A stretch of 64,000 nucleotides of DNA from DASZUK01 sp963844575 (GTDB lineage Bacteria; Actinomycetota; Acidimicrobiia; Acidimicrobiales; RAAP-2): contig CAWJOU010000005.1 of the NCBI GenBank assembly GCA_963844575.1, positions 620,001 through 684,000 on the forward strand, read 5' to 3'. The notes under the pieces were generated by a model. It saw only the letters and a program-made list of their open reading frames with translations, did not search any database and had not been told where the DNA came from. Made by a program: the position numbers and the translations under genes. The stretch's first letter is position 1, and each line of letters begins with the position of its first letter. This document shows positions 23,149 through 32,799 of the stretch, piece after piece.

Positions 23149-24717
23149 CTACGCCGCTCCCGGTGGGACCGTCGGCAGGCGGACCCAGAACCGGGCGCCG
23201 CTCCCCTCCCCGCTGTCCTCGTCACTGCCGTTCCCGTTCGGCTCGACCCCGACGGTCCCTCCGTGCGCCCGGGCGATGGCCGCCACGATGGCCAACCCGA
23301 GGCCGGCCCCCCCGGTGGCTCGGGCCCGCGAGCTGTCGGCCCGGTAGAACGGCTCGAAAATGCGCTCGCGATCGGCGGCCGGGACCCCGGGCCCGTGGTC
23401 GGCGACCTCGATCGTCACCGCGTCCGGCCCCGCCGACACCCGGACCTCGACCGCCGCGCCGTCCGGCGAGTGCCGGAGGGCGTTGGCCAGCAGGTTGTCG
23501 ACGACCTGACGGAGCCGATCGGCGTCGCCGGCGACGACCGCCTCGTCCGGCGTGACGAGAGTGACCGGATGGCCCGACGCGGCGGCCCGTCCAGCGGCTA
23601 CCGCCCGGTCGACCAGCGGGACCAGGTCGGTCGGTTCCATCGCCAGCGGCCGCTCCCGGTCGAGCCGGGCCAGCAAGAGCAGGTCGTCCACCAGCAGCGT
23701 CATCCGGTCGGCCTCCTCCCGGATGTGGTGCATCGCGGTGGCGAGATCCTCGGGCCGCTCCCGGGCGCCGAGGTCGAAGATCTCGGCGTAGCCCCGGATC
23801 GACGTGAGCGGGGTCCGCAACTCGTGGGACGCGTCGGCCAGGAACCGCCGGAGCCGACCTTCCGACGCCGCCCGGGCGGTGAAGGCGGCCTCGATCTCCC
23901 CGAGCATGGCGTTGAGGGCCAGGCCGAGCCGACCGACCTCCGTCCGGTCTTCGGCGGGGGCCACCCGCCGACCGAGGTCCCCGCCGGCGATCGCCCCGGC
24001 GGTCACGGCCATCGCTTCGAGCGGACGGAGCCCGCGCCGGACGATCCACCAGACGAGCGCGCCGAGGCCGATCAGGACGCCCAGGCTCACCAGGACCATC
24101 ACCAGGGCCAGCCGGCCGAGGGTCTGATCGGTCTCGGTCAGCGGGACGGCGACGACCAGCGTGAGCCCGTCGACGTGGAGCGGTCGGGCGAGGACTCGAT
24201 AGGCCACCGTGTTCCCGTCGACGCTGCCGGTGCTGAACGGGGCGCCGCCCCGCGCACCGGTCGGGAGCGGATGCGGCAGGGCCGGTCCGGGCGGCGCCGG
24301 TCCGCCGTAGACGAACGAGACCGGCGTGCCGACGACCTGGCCGCCGGGGCCGACCAGCTCACCGATCGTGCCCTCCGGGAACTGGCCGTCCCGGGGCCGA
24401 CCGGCCCGGTGCGGGCCGGTGAACGGGAACGAGCCGGTCGGAAGCGTGAGCGAAGGCGTCGTGGCCGTCGTCGTCGGTTGCGTCGACGGGACGGTGGCGC
24501 TCGACGGCTGGCTCTCCCGGGGCCGGTGGGCCGGGAACGACGACGGGTGCTGGTGGAGCAGTATGCCGCTCACCGTGTACGACGCGGCCTGCAGCTCGGA
24601 GTCGACCCGGGAGTACAGGAACGAGCGGAGCTGGGCGTAGACGACGACGTCGGAGACGACGAGGCCGACCGCGACCACGCCGACCAGGACCAGCAGGAGC
24701 CGGGTCCGGAGGGGCAC
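23149..24717 (-). CDS. Two-component sensor histidine kinase
   Basis: 522-aa kinase of the OmpR-partner type. Membrane helices at about residues 7-27 and 190-212 bound an outside sensor region. A HAMP segment follows (about 215-270). The phosphorylated His lies in DASHELRTPL (about 300). The ATPase domain has the N-box NLLANALRHS, the G1 box DHGPGVP and the G2 box GAGLGLAIV. GTG start, 12 bases after the response-regulator stop. Resembles MprB/TcrY kinases. Stimulus unknown. Confidence 0.92.
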   Translation of the reverse strand: MPLRTRLLLVLVGVVAVGLVVSDVVVYAQLRSFLYSRVDSELQAASYTVSGILLHQHPSSFPAHRPRESQPSSATVPSTQPTTTATTPSLTLPTGSFPFTGPHRAGRPRDGQFPEGTIGELVGPGGQVVGTPVSFVYGGPAPPGPALPHPLPTGARGGAPFSTGSVDGNTVAYRVLARPLHVDGLTLVVAVPLTETDQTLGRLALVMVLVSLGVLIGLGALVWWIVRRGLRPLEAMAVTAGAIAGGDLGRRVAPAEDRTEVGRLGLALNAMLGEIEAAFTARAASEGRLRRFLADASHELRTPLTSIRGYAEIFDLGARERPEDLATAMHHIREEADRMTLLVDDLLLLARLDRERPLAMEPTDLVPLVDRAVAAGRAAASGHPVTLVTPDEAVVAGDADRLRQVVDNLLANALRHSPDGAAVEVRVSAGPDAVTIEVADHGPGVPAADRERIFEPFYRADSSRARATGGAGLGLAIVAAIARAHGGTVGVEPNGNGSDEDSGEGSGARFWVRLPTVPPGAA

Positions 24718-24729
24718 CGGGCCGGCCGC

Positions 24730-25425
24730 CTACGCCGGCGGGCGCTTGAGCCGGTAGCCGACGCCCCGGACCGTGTGGATGAGCCGCGGTCCGTGGGTCT
24801 CGAGCTTCCGGCGGAGTGAGCTGATGAAGATCTCGACGACGTTGTCGTTCCCGTCGAAGTCGTAGTGCCACACCCGGTCGAGGATCTGGGCCTTCGAGAC
24901 GACCCGGTCGCTGTTCAAGAGGAGGTAGTGGAGCAGCTTGAACTCCGTCGGCGTCAGCTCGACGACCGTGCCGTCGCGCGTCACCTCGTGCTGGTCCTCG
25001 TCCAGGACGAGGTCGGCCCAGCGGAGCACGCCGCTGTCCTCTTCGATCTCGTGGACCCGCCGCAGGATCGCCCGGGTCCGGACGATCAGCTCCTCGACGC
25101 TGAACGGCTTGGTGACGTAGTCGTCGCCGCCGAGGGTGAACCCCCGGAGCTTGTCCTCCAGACCGTCGCGCGCCGTCAGGAAGATCACCGGCACCCGCGG
25201 GTGGTCGCCCGACAGATGGCGGAGGACCTCGAAGCCGTCCAGGTCGGGCAGCATCACGTCCAGCACCATCAGGTGCGGCCGGAACGAGTCGACCGAGCGA
25301 AGGGCGTCGTGGCCGGTATGGGCGACCTCGACCGTCAGGCCCTCGTAACGGAGGGCCATCGAGACCAGGTCGGTGATCCCCGGTTCGTCGTCCACCACCA
25401 GGACTCGGGCGTCTTCGCCGGCCAT
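24730..25425 (-). CDS. OmpR/PhoB-family response regulator
   Basis: 231-aa DNA-binding response regulator. Receiver domain residues 1-120: acidic pair in VVDDEPG, phospho-acceptor Asp in LDVMLPDLDG and the conserved Lys in TKPF. The winged-helix effector covers about 135-231 (LTPTEFKLLHYLLLNSDRVV, then a C-terminal wing VRGVGYRL). GGAGG seven bases before the ATG at 25425 fixes the start. It is co-transcribed with the kinase immediately downstream. The target genes cannot be read from this window. Confidence 0.94.
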   Translation of the reverse strand: MAGEDARVLVVDDEPGITDLVSMALRYEGLTVEVAHTGHDALRSVDSFRPHLMVLDVMLPDLDGFEVLRHLSGDHPRVPVIFLTARDGLEDKLRGFTLGGDDYVTKPFSVEELIVRTRAILRRVHEIEEDSGVLRWADLVLDEDQHEVTRDGTVVELTPTEFKLLHYLLLNSDRVVSKAQILDRVWHYDFDGNDNVVEIFISSLRRKLETHGPRLIHTVRGVGYRLKRPPA

Positions 25426-25573
25426 CGGCACCTCCTCGACCCTAGATACTCGCCCGTAACCCTGTCGATATCCTGTGGGCCAGGCGGCAACACCGGCCGG
25501 CACCCCGGAACGCCCTTCCGGCGTGCCGGAGGGGTACGCTCGGCGTACCGGGACGGAAGGAATGGTGCGTTGA

Positions 25574-26650
25574 ATGCGGCATCGTGACGGCGGGAACCGT
25601 CGCAACGGCGCGCCCGCCATGCCTGCCTCCGTGTCCGAGCTCGCCCGAACGCTCCGGCGGGTCCGGACTCGCCAGGGGCTCCGGCTCGAGGACGTCGGCG
25701 CCCGGACCGGGCTGCCGCTCGACGAGCTGGAACGCCTCGAGAGCGGCGAGGTCGGCCGACTGGAGGACCGGGTGGCGACGGTCAAGGCCCTCCGCGTCTA
25801 CGCCAACGCCCTCGGCCTGTCCGGTGACCTCTACGCGTTGAGCCTCGTCGAGCACTGGCCGGCAGCGCGGCCGTCGTCGCCACCCGCGGTGGCGATCGGC
25901 GAGCGCCGCGGCCCGGCCGTCGTCGCCGACGCGCCGACCGCCACTGTCCCCCGTGTCCCCGGCACCCCGTCGGCCGCCACGACATCGCCAGCCGCCACCA
26001 CGTCGCTCCCCGTCGCCGTGGCCGTGGCCGACGCGCCGTCCTGGCCCGGTACGTCCTCGACGGCGATAGCCGTCCTCGACACCGGCCTCACGCCCGCCGT
26101 GTCCGGGCTGCCGCACCGCCCGCGTCGGCACCGGCGGGGCGGCACCCCGCTCTGGCTGCGAGCCCTCGTCGTCGTCGTCGCCCTGGCCGTCGTGGTCGGC
26201 GTGGCCGGGCTCGTCATCCAGGCCGTCCAGCCGTCCTGGCTCCGGGCCATCGGCATCACCCACGCCAACCATCCCGGGACGTCCGGCTCGACCGCCACCT
26301 CGGGGACGTCCGCCCCGACCACGATCGCCGCCGCGGTGAACGGCCTGCGGCTCACGTCGACAACGCCGACCGCGGCGACGTTCACCGTTCGGGCCTCGAC
26401 ATTCACCGTCGAGACGTCCGCCGTCGGCAATCCGAGCTGGGTACAGATCACCGAAGCCGGCCAGACCACGCCGCTGTTCGCCGGCATCCTCGAAGCCGGC
26501 CAGAGCAAGAGCTTCTCGACCCAGCACTCGCTCGTCGTCGAGGTCGGCTCGTCCGCCGCCCACCTCTTCGTCTCGTCCGGCGCGAAGAACCTCGGCCTCT
26601 ACTTCCCCAAGGCCGCGCCGTACACCGTGACCTTCAACGCGGCGTCATAA
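25574..26650 (+). CDS. RodZ-like protein (HTH, membrane helix, DUF4115)
   Basis: 358-aa protein with the RodZ layout. An N-terminal HTH_25-type helix bundle lies at residues 20-85 (ELARTLRRVRTRQGLRLEDV). A disordered Ala/Pro/Thr linker leads to one membrane helix (about 197-220, ALVVVVALAVVVGVAGLVI) and a C-terminal beta domain like DUF4115 (PSWVQITEAGQTTPLFAGIL). RodZ links the cytoskeleton to cell-wall synthesis in rods; here the role is inferred from domain order only. The start could also be the ATG at 25619, which is closer to the HTH. Confidence 0.75.
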   Translation: MRHRDGGNRRNGAPAMPASVSELARTLRRVRTRQGLRLEDVGARTGLPLDELERLESGEVGRLEDRVATVKALRVYANALGLSGDLYALSLVEHWPAARPSSPPAVAIGERRGPAVVADAPTATVPRVPGTPSAATTSPAATTSLPVAVAVADAPSWPGTSSTAIAVLDTGLTPAVSGLPHRPRRHRRGGTPLWLRALVVVVALAVVVGVAGLVIQAVQPSWLRAIGITHANHPGTSGSTATSGTSAPTTIAAAVNGLRLTSTTPTAATFTVRASTFTVETSAVGNPSWVQITEAGQTTPLFAGILEAGQSKSFSTQHSLVVEVGSSAAHLFVSSGAKNLGLYFPKAAPYTVTFNAAS

Positions 26651-26678
26651 ACCCGGATGGGGCCCCAACCCCCGCGAG

Positions 26679-29174
26679 CTACTCGGAGCCGGAGACGGCC
26701 GCGACCGCGGCAACGGCCTGGCCGTCGTCGAGGTTCATCACCCGGACGCCGGTGGCATCGCGGCCCTGGGAGGCGATCTCGCGCACCGCGGTCCGGATGA
26801 CGACCCCGCCGGTCGAGACGAGCAGGATCTCCTCGTCGAGAGAGACCATGAAGGCGGCGACCACGCGGCCGCGCTTGGCGGTGAGCCGGATGCCCCGCAC
26901 GCCCTGCCCGCCGCGAGCCTGCCGGTTGAACCGTTCCAGCTTCGTCCGCTTGCCATAACCGGCATCGGTGACCATCAAGATGTCGGCCTCGTCGCGGGCG
27001 ACGTCGAGGGAGACGACGACGTCCTCCTCCCGCAACCGGACGCCGCGGACGCCGGCGGCGTCCCGACCCATCGGTCGCACGTCGTTCTCGGAGAAGCGGA
27101 TGGTCATCCCGTTGCTCGTGACCTCGAAGAGGTCGTCGTCCCCGCTGGTGGCGACGACCCGGACGAGCTCGTCGCCGTCCCGCAGATTGATGGCGATGAA
27201 CCCCTCGCGCCGCGACTTGTCGTACTCGCTGAACGCGGTCTTCTTGACCTGGCCGCGGGCGGTGGCGAAGACGAGGTAGTGGTCGACCGGGAAGTCGCGG
27301 GTCTCGACGATCGCCTGGATCTTCTCGTGGTTGTCCAGCGGGATGAGGTTCACGAGGGCGGTACCCTTCGCCGTCCGCTCCTTCATCGGGATCTCGTGAC
27401 CGCGCAGCCGGTATACCTTGCCCCGGTTGGAGAACAGGAGCAGGTACGAGAGCGACGTCGTGTGCACGACGTGGGTGACGAGGTCCTCTTCCTTCAACCG
27501 GGCCCCCTGCACGCCGCGTCCCCCGCGACCCTGGGTCCGGAAGGCGTCGGCCGAGACCGACTTGATGTAGCCGGCCGCCGTCATCGTGACGACGACCTCC
27601 TCGTCGTCGATCAGGTCCTCGACGCCGAGCTCGCCGGGGTCGTGGGTGATGATCGACCGGCGGTCGTCGGCGAACTTGTCCCGGATCGCGGTCATCTCCT
27701 CGGCGATGACCGCCCGCAACTTGGCCGGGTCGCCCAGGATGGCCTCCAGCTCGGCGATGGTCTCGCGCAGCTTGGCCATCTCCTCCTCCAGCTCGGACCG
27801 GCCCAGCCGGGTGAGCCGGCCGAGCGTCATGTCCAAGATGTGGTTGGCCTGCTCCTCGCTGAAGGCGAACGGCTCGGCCATGAGCGCGAGCCGGGCGGCC
27901 GGGCGATCGTCGGAGCCGCGGATCGCCGCGATAACCGCGTCGAGCATGTCGATGGCCCGCAGCAGGCCCTCGACGATGTGCGCCCGGGCCTGGGCCTTGC
28001 GGAGCCGGAACTCGGTCCGCCGGGTGACGACCTCGATCTGGTGGGCGACGTAGTGCGTCAGCACCTGGGCCAGGTCGAGCGTCCGCGGCACCCCGTCCAC
28101 GAGGGCCAGCGTGTTGACGCCGAAGCTCGTCTGCAGCGGGGTGTGCTTGTACAGCTTGTTCAGGACCACGTTGGCGTTGGCATCGCGCTTGAGCCGGATG
28201 ACCAGCCGGGTCTTCTTGCCGGCGGAGGAGTCGAGCACCTCGGCGATGCCATCCAGATCGCCGGACTTGACCAGGTCGTCGATCTTCTGGGCGATCACCC
28301 CGACCGACGTCTGGTACGGCAGCTCGGTGACGACGATGCGGGTGGTGTCCTTGCCCTCGTCGATCTCGGCGACCGCCCGCATCTTGATCGAGCCGCGGCC
28401 GGTCCGGTAGGCGTCGAGGATGCCCTGGCGCCCGAGGATCTGGGCACCGGTCGGGAAGTCCGGCCCCTTGACGAACCGCATCAGGTCGTCCGGGGTGGAT
28501 TCGGGGCTCTCCAGGAGGTGGACGGTGGCGTCGATCACCTCGCCCAGGTTGTGGGGAGGGATGTTGGTGGCCATCCCCACGGCGATGCCCTGGGAGCCGT
28601 TCACCAGGAGGTTGGGAAACCGGGCCGGGAGCACGGTCGGCTCCTCGGTGCTGTTCGAGTAGTTCGGCGCGAAGTCGACGGTCTCCTCGTCGATGCCGGC
28701 CATGAGGTCGAGGGCCAGCGGTTGCAGCCGGCACTCGGTGTACCGCATGGCCGCCGGGCCTTCGTCCGGCCCCGGGCCGCCGAAGCTCCCGTGGCCGTCG
28801 ACCAGCGGGTGCCGCATCGAGAACTCCTGGACCATCCGGACGAGGGCGTCGTAGATGGCCGAGTCGCCGTGCGGGTGGTAGGTGCCCATCACCTCGCCGA
28901 CGACGGCCGCGCACTTCACGTGCGGTCGGTCCGGCCGGAGGCTCTGGTCGAACATCGAGTACAGGATCCGGCGGTGCACCGGCTTGAGCCCGTCCCGCAC
29001 GTCGGGGAGCGCCCGGGAGACGATGACCGACATGGAGTACTCGAGGAACGAGCGCTCCATCTCCTCCTGGATCTCGATCGGTTCGATGAAGCCGAGGACG
29101 GCGGTGTCGCCGCCCCCGCCGTCGCCGGAGCTGCCGTTCGTCCCGGCGCCGCGGGTGCTGGTCGGTGGTGCCAT
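26679..29174 (-). CDS. gyrA: DNA gyrase subunit A
   Basis: 831-aa subunit that cuts and rejoins DNA in the GyrA2-GyrB2 complex. The catalytic Tyr is in AAMRYTECRL. The quinolone-determining region reads HPHGDSAIYDALVRM, with Ser and Asp at the two main resistance positions, as in sensitive bacteria. The C-terminal beta-pinwheel has the GyrA box QGRGGRG. The ATG at 29174 starts the family-typical sequence after a short Gly-rich lead. The gene follows gyrB by 28 bases. Confidence 0.98.
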   Translation of the reverse strand: MAPPTSTRGAGTNGSSGDGGGGDTAVLGFIEPIEIQEEMERSFLEYSMSVIVSRALPDVRDGLKPVHRRILYSMFDQSLRPDRPHVKCAAVVGEVMGTYHPHGDSAIYDALVRMVQEFSMRHPLVDGHGSFGGPGPDEGPAAMRYTECRLQPLALDLMAGIDEETVDFAPNYSNSTEEPTVLPARFPNLLVNGSQGIAVGMATNIPPHNLGEVIDATVHLLESPESTPDDLMRFVKGPDFPTGAQILGRQGILDAYRTGRGSIKMRAVAEIDEGKDTTRIVVTELPYQTSVGVIAQKIDDLVKSGDLDGIAEVLDSSAGKKTRLVIRLKRDANANVVLNKLYKHTPLQTSFGVNTLALVDGVPRTLDLAQVLTHYVAHQIEVVTRRTEFRLRKAQARAHIVEGLLRAIDMLDAVIAAIRGSDDRPAARLALMAEPFAFSEEQANHILDMTLGRLTRLGRSELEEEMAKLRETIAELEAILGDPAKLRAVIAEEMTAIRDKFADDRRSIITHDPGELGVEDLIDDEEVVVTMTAAGYIKSVSADAFRTQGRGGRGVQGARLKEEDLVTHVVHTTSLSYLLLFSNRGKVYRLRGHEIPMKERTAKGTALVNLIPLDNHEKIQAIVETRDFPVDHYLVFATARGQVKKTAFSEYDKSRREGFIAINLRDGDELVRVVATSGDDDLFEVTSNGMTIRFSENDVRPMGRDAAGVRGVRLREEDVVVSLDVARDEADILMVTDAGYGKRTKLERFNRQARGGQGVRGIRLTAKRGRVVAAFMVSLDEEILLVSTGGVVIRTAVREIASQGRDATGVRVMNLDDGQAVAAVAAVSGSE

Positions 29175-29202
29175 AGTCTCTGTCCCCTCAAATGGCGTTC
29201 CC

Positions 29203-31125
29203 TCAGATGTCGAGGAAGCGCACATCCTTGGCGTTGGTCTGGATGAAGTGCCGCCGCAGCTCGACGTCGTCGCCCATCAGCACTGAGCAGACGTCGTCGG
29301 CCAGCGCCGCCTGCTCGACGTTGATCTGGAGCAGTGACCGCTTGGCGGGGTCGATGGTGGTGTCCCGCAGCTCGGCGAAGTCCATCTCGCCGAGGCCCTT
29401 CAAACGCTGGAAGTCCTGCTTGTGGTCGGGATGGGACACCATGAAGGCGTCCTTGGCCGCGTCGTCCTTCAGGTAAGCCTTCTCCTTGCCGACCAGCGTG
29501 GAGTACAGGGGCGGCTGGGCCACGTAGACGTAGCCGCCCTCCACCAGTGCCTTCATCTGGCGGAAAAAGAAGGTCAGCAGGAGGGTCCGGATATGGCTGC
29601 CGTCGACGTCGGCGTCAGCCAGGACGATGACCTTGTGGTAACGGATCTTCAACGGGTCGAAGTCCTCGGCCAGGCCGGCGCCGATGGCGGCGATCAGCGC
29701 CTGGATCTCCGTGTTCTTCATCATCTTGTCGATGCGGGCCCGCTCGACGTTCAGGATCTTGCCGCGGATGGGCAGGATGGCCTGGGTTCGCGGGTCCCGG
29801 GCGTCCTTGGCCGAGCTGCCGGCCGAGTTGCCCTCGACGATGAACAGCTCGCACTCCCGCCGGTCGCGCGAGGAGCAGTCGATCAGCTTGCCGGGTAGGC
29901 CGGCCCCGTCGAGCCCGGACTTGCGGCGGGTCAGGTCACGGGCGTGCTGAGCGGCCACCCGGGCCCGCTGGGCCAGCAGCGCCTTCTTGACCATCTGGTT
30001 GGCCTCGGTCGGGTTCTCCTCCAGCCACTCGGCCAGCTTCTCGTTGGTCGCCCGCTCCACCAGCGAGCGCATGGGGACGTTGCCCAGCTTGGCCTTGGTC
30101 TGGCCCTCGAACTGGGGGTCCTTCAGCCGGACCGACACGATGGCCGTCAGGCCCTCGCGGATGTCCTTGCCGTCGAGGTTCTCGTCCTTCTCCTTCAGCA
30201 GGTTGCGGGACTTGGCGTAGCGGTTCACCACGTTGGTGAGGCCCTTCCGGAACCCCTCCTCGTGCATGCCGCCCTCGGTGGTGGAGATCCCGTTGGCGAA
30301 GGAGAAGATGCTCTCGTGGAAGCCGGTGTTCCACTGGAGGGCGACGTCGACCTCCTGGCCGTCCTCCACCTGCCCGTAGGAGGCGACCTTGCGGAAGAGG
30401 GACTCCTTCGACGCGTTGAGGTGCTTCACGTAGTCGACGATGCCGCCGTTGTACTTGAAGGTCTCCCTCTTCTGGTCCCCCGGGCGCTCGTCGGCGAAGC
30501 GGATCTCCAGACCCTTGTTCAAGAAGGCCATGACCTGCAGCCGTTCGGTCACGGTTTGGGCCCGGAACTCCAGCTCCTCGAAGATGGCCGGGTCCGGCCA
30601 GAAGCTGACCGTGGTCCCGGTCCGGCCCCGGGGGGCCTCGCCCACGACCCGGAGCTTGCCCTGGGGCTCGCCGCCGTTGGTGAACTCCAGCACGTGGTGC
30701 TTGTCGTTCCGGTCGATCTCCAGGACCAGCCGGCGGGAGAGGGCGTTGACCACCGAGACCCCGACGCCGTGCAGCCCACCGGAGACCTTGTAGCCGGCCC
30801 CCCCGAACTTCCCCCCGGCATGGAGAGTGGTCAGCACGACCTCGGCCGCCGACTTGTCCGGGTCCTGGGGATAGGGGTCGACCGGGATCCCCCGACCGTC
30901 GTCCGACTCCCGGCACCCGCCGTCGGCCAACAGCGTGACGTCGATGCGGGTGCAGTAGCCGGCCATGGCCTCGTCGACCGAGTTGTCCACGACCTCCCAG
31001 ATCAGGTGGTGCAGACCGGTGGGCCCGGTAGATCCGATGTACATGCCGGGCCGGAGCCGGACCGGCTCCAAGCCTTCCAGCACGGTGATGTCACTGGCGT
31101 CGTACGACGCCCCGTCACCCGGCAA
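29203..31125 (-). CDS. gyrB: DNA gyrase subunit B
   Basis: 640-aa ATPase subunit of gyrase. The GHKL domain has the N-box EVVDNSVDEAM, DDGRGIPVD and the Gly-rich lid GGLHGVGVSVVNALS. The TOPRIM domain has EGNSAGSSAKDA and DADVDGSHIRTLLL. The start is a TTG at 31125, which puts YDASDITVLEGLEPVRLRPG at the usual distance; no in-frame ATG or GTG lies closer upstream. It follows dciA by 144 bases, a gap that may hold its promoter. Confidence 0.98.
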   Translation of the reverse strand: MPGDGASYDASDITVLEGLEPVRLRPGMYIGSTGPTGLHHLIWEVVDNSVDEAMAGYCTRIDVTLLADGGCRESDDGRGIPVDPYPQDPDKSAAEVVLTTLHAGGKFGGAGYKVSGGLHGVGVSVVNALSRRLVLEIDRNDKHHVLEFTNGGEPQGKLRVVGEAPRGRTGTTVSFWPDPAIFEELEFRAQTVTERLQVMAFLNKGLEIRFADERPGDQKRETFKYNGGIVDYVKHLNASKESLFRKVASYGQVEDGQEVDVALQWNTGFHESIFSFANGISTTEGGMHEEGFRKGLTNVVNRYAKSRNLLKEKDENLDGKDIREGLTAIVSVRLKDPQFEGQTKAKLGNVPMRSLVERATNEKLAEWLEENPTEANQMVKKALLAQRARVAAQHARDLTRRKSGLDGAGLPGKLIDCSSRDRRECELFIVEGNSAGSSAKDARDPRTQAILPIRGKILNVERARIDKMMKNTEIQALIAAIGAGLAEDFDPLKIRYHKVIVLADADVDGSHIRTLLLTFFFRQMKALVEGGYVYVAQPPLYSTLVGKEKAYLKDDAAKDAFMVSHPDHKQDFQRLKGLGEMDFAELRDTTIDPAKRSLLQINVEQAALADDVCSVLMGDDVELRRHFIQTNAKDVRFLDI

Positions 31126-31269
31126 TTTGTGTCCCCAAGCTCAGCCCCACGGGCGCGCCCTTTCGCATCAGATGTGTTCGACGTCCGCATCGGGTGCCCG
31201 AACCGAATCGGATGGTGTCCCCGGTGCGGACGAGCCATTCTACCCGACGGGCCCTCTCCGAGGACGCAC

Positions 31270-31650
31270 TCAGTGGCCGCCGGACACCGGTTTCACGATC
31301 ACCTGCAGCCGTTCGGGAACGACACCGCCGACCTCGCCGACGCGGGCCAACAGCCCTGGTCCGAGTGCTCGAACCTGGGTGGCCCAGGCCGGCTGGTCGA
31401 CGGCGACGACGAGCGCGCCGCCGGAGAAGCGGATCGGGCGAACATGCCGGGCGACGGCTGGGCCGACGATCTCCTCCCAGCGGCTGAAGACGGCCGAAAG
31501 GGCGCCGGCGGTCACCGGTTCGGGCGGCCGGTCGGCGTCGGTGGCCACTGCGGGTGGGACGAAGCCGGCCACCGCGTCGTCGAGCGACTCCCCGATCGGC
31601 CGGGGTCCGCGATCGACGCCGGACCGCCGGCGCCACGGCCGCCGGGTCAC
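31270..31650 (-). CDS. dciA: DciA-type (DUF721) replicative helicase-loading protein
   Basis: 126-aa small basic protein. The DUF721 core runs from GALSAVFSRWEEIVGPAVA through HVRPIRFSGGALVVAVDQPA to WATQVRALGPGLLARV and ends in LQVIVKPV. DciA loads DnaB onto DNA in bacteria that lack DnaC. The GTG start at 31650 overlaps the recF stop by GTGA, so translation is coupled. The recF-dciA-gyrB order is the actinobacterial norm. Its client DnaB is encoded at 59.3 kb in this window. Confidence 0.88.
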   Translation of the reverse strand: MTRRPWRRRSGVDRGPRPIGESLDDAVAGFVPPAVATDADRPPEPVTAGALSAVFSRWEEIVGPAVARHVRPIRFSGGALVVAVDQPAWATQVRALGPGLLARVGEVGGVVPERLQVIVKPVSGGH

Positions 31651-32777
31651 GATGCCGTGACCCCCTCCCTGGGTGGACGCCCGCCCGCCGGGACGTCGAC
31701 GACCGCGGCAACGTCGACGCCGAGCGGCAACGGGACGGCCGTCGTGAGCAGCGTCTGACCGGGCGGGAGCTGGCGGAGGAGCGCCCGGCTGCGGTCGGGG
31801 TCGAGCTCGGAGAAGACGTCGTCGAGCAGGAGGATCGGTGCGGTCTCGGACCGTTCGGTGACGAGCTGGTGGACCGCCAGCCGCAGCCCGAGCGCGACGC
31901 ACCGTTGCTCCCCCTGCGATGCCTGCACCCGGGCATCGCGCCCCGCCAGTTCCAGTTGCAGGTCGTCGCGGTGTGGCCCGACGGTCGTCACGCCGCGCCG
32001 GAGGTCGTCGGTTCGCGCCGCCCGAAGCGCCGGGCCGAGATCGCCCGACCACGAGCGCCGATACGTGACCGAAAAATCTGGTGACGACGGGGACCCTGGC
32101 CGCGGCGCCGGACGGTCGGCACCGGCCAGCGCGCCGTACGCCTCTGCCGCGACCGGGCGGAGCGCGTCGACGAGCGCCGACCGGGCGGCCGCCACGGCCG
32201 ACCCAGCCGTGGCCAGCCGGTCGTCCCAGACCTCCAGCGTCGTCTCGACGTCGGCGGTCAGTCGACCGCCGGCCTGGCGGAGGAGCGCGGCGCGTTGGCG
32301 AAGGATCCGGTCGACATCGTCGAGCGCGCCGGCCGCGGCCCGGTCGAGCAACCGGAGCGCGTCGTCGACGAGGTCTCGGCGGTGCACCGGCCCGCCCTGG
32401 ACGACGGCGAGATCCTCCGGGGAGAAGACGGTCACCGGGACCGCGTCGGCCGTCTCGCGGCGCGAGCGCGCCGGCTGGCGATTGACTTGCGTGCGCGAGC
32501 GGCCGCCGGCGGAGATCTCGGCCTCGACCAGGACGGCCCGGTCCCCCTGGTCGAGCTCCGCCCGGACGATCGCCCGGTCCGCGCCGTTGCGGATCATCGC
32601 CTCGCGGGACGCGGTGCGGAAGGATCGCTGTAGGCCGAGGTAAGCGACGGCTTCCAGGAAGGACGTCTTGCCGGCGCCGTTCGGACCGGTGATGACCGTC
32701 GTCCCGTCCGGGTCCGGTTCGAGCTCGGCCGTGGCGAAGATCCGGAAGTCCGCCAGTTGGAGATGGCGGAGGCTCAT
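31647..32777 (-). CDS. recF: DNA replication and repair protein RecF
   Basis: 376-aa SMC-like ATPase that helps RecA load at gaps. Walker A is GPNGAGKTSFLEAV (about residue 30-43), the signature region is ASQGEQRCVALGLRLA, and Walker B is LLLDDVFSELD. ATG at 32777 lies 22 bases after the dnaN stop. The end overlaps dciA. Confidence 0.97.
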   Translation of the reverse strand: MSLRHLQLADFRIFATAELEPDPDGTTVITGPNGAGKTSFLEAVAYLGLQRSFRTASREAMIRNGADRAIVRAELDQGDRAVLVEAEISAGGRSRTQVNRQPARSRRETADAVPVTVFSPEDLAVVQGGPVHRRDLVDDALRLLDRAAAGALDDVDRILRQRAALLRQAGGRLTADVETTLEVWDDRLATAGSAVAAARSALVDALRPVAAEAYGALAGADRPAPRPGSPSSPDFSVTYRRSWSGDLGPALRAARTDDLRRGVTTVGPHRDDLQLELAGRDARVQASQGEQRCVALGLRLAVHQLVTERSETAPILLLDDVFSELDPDRSRALLRQLPPGQTLLTTAVPLPLGVDVAAVVDVPAGGRPPREGVTAS

Positions 32778-32799
32778 CGGGGTGACCGGGGCCGGAGGA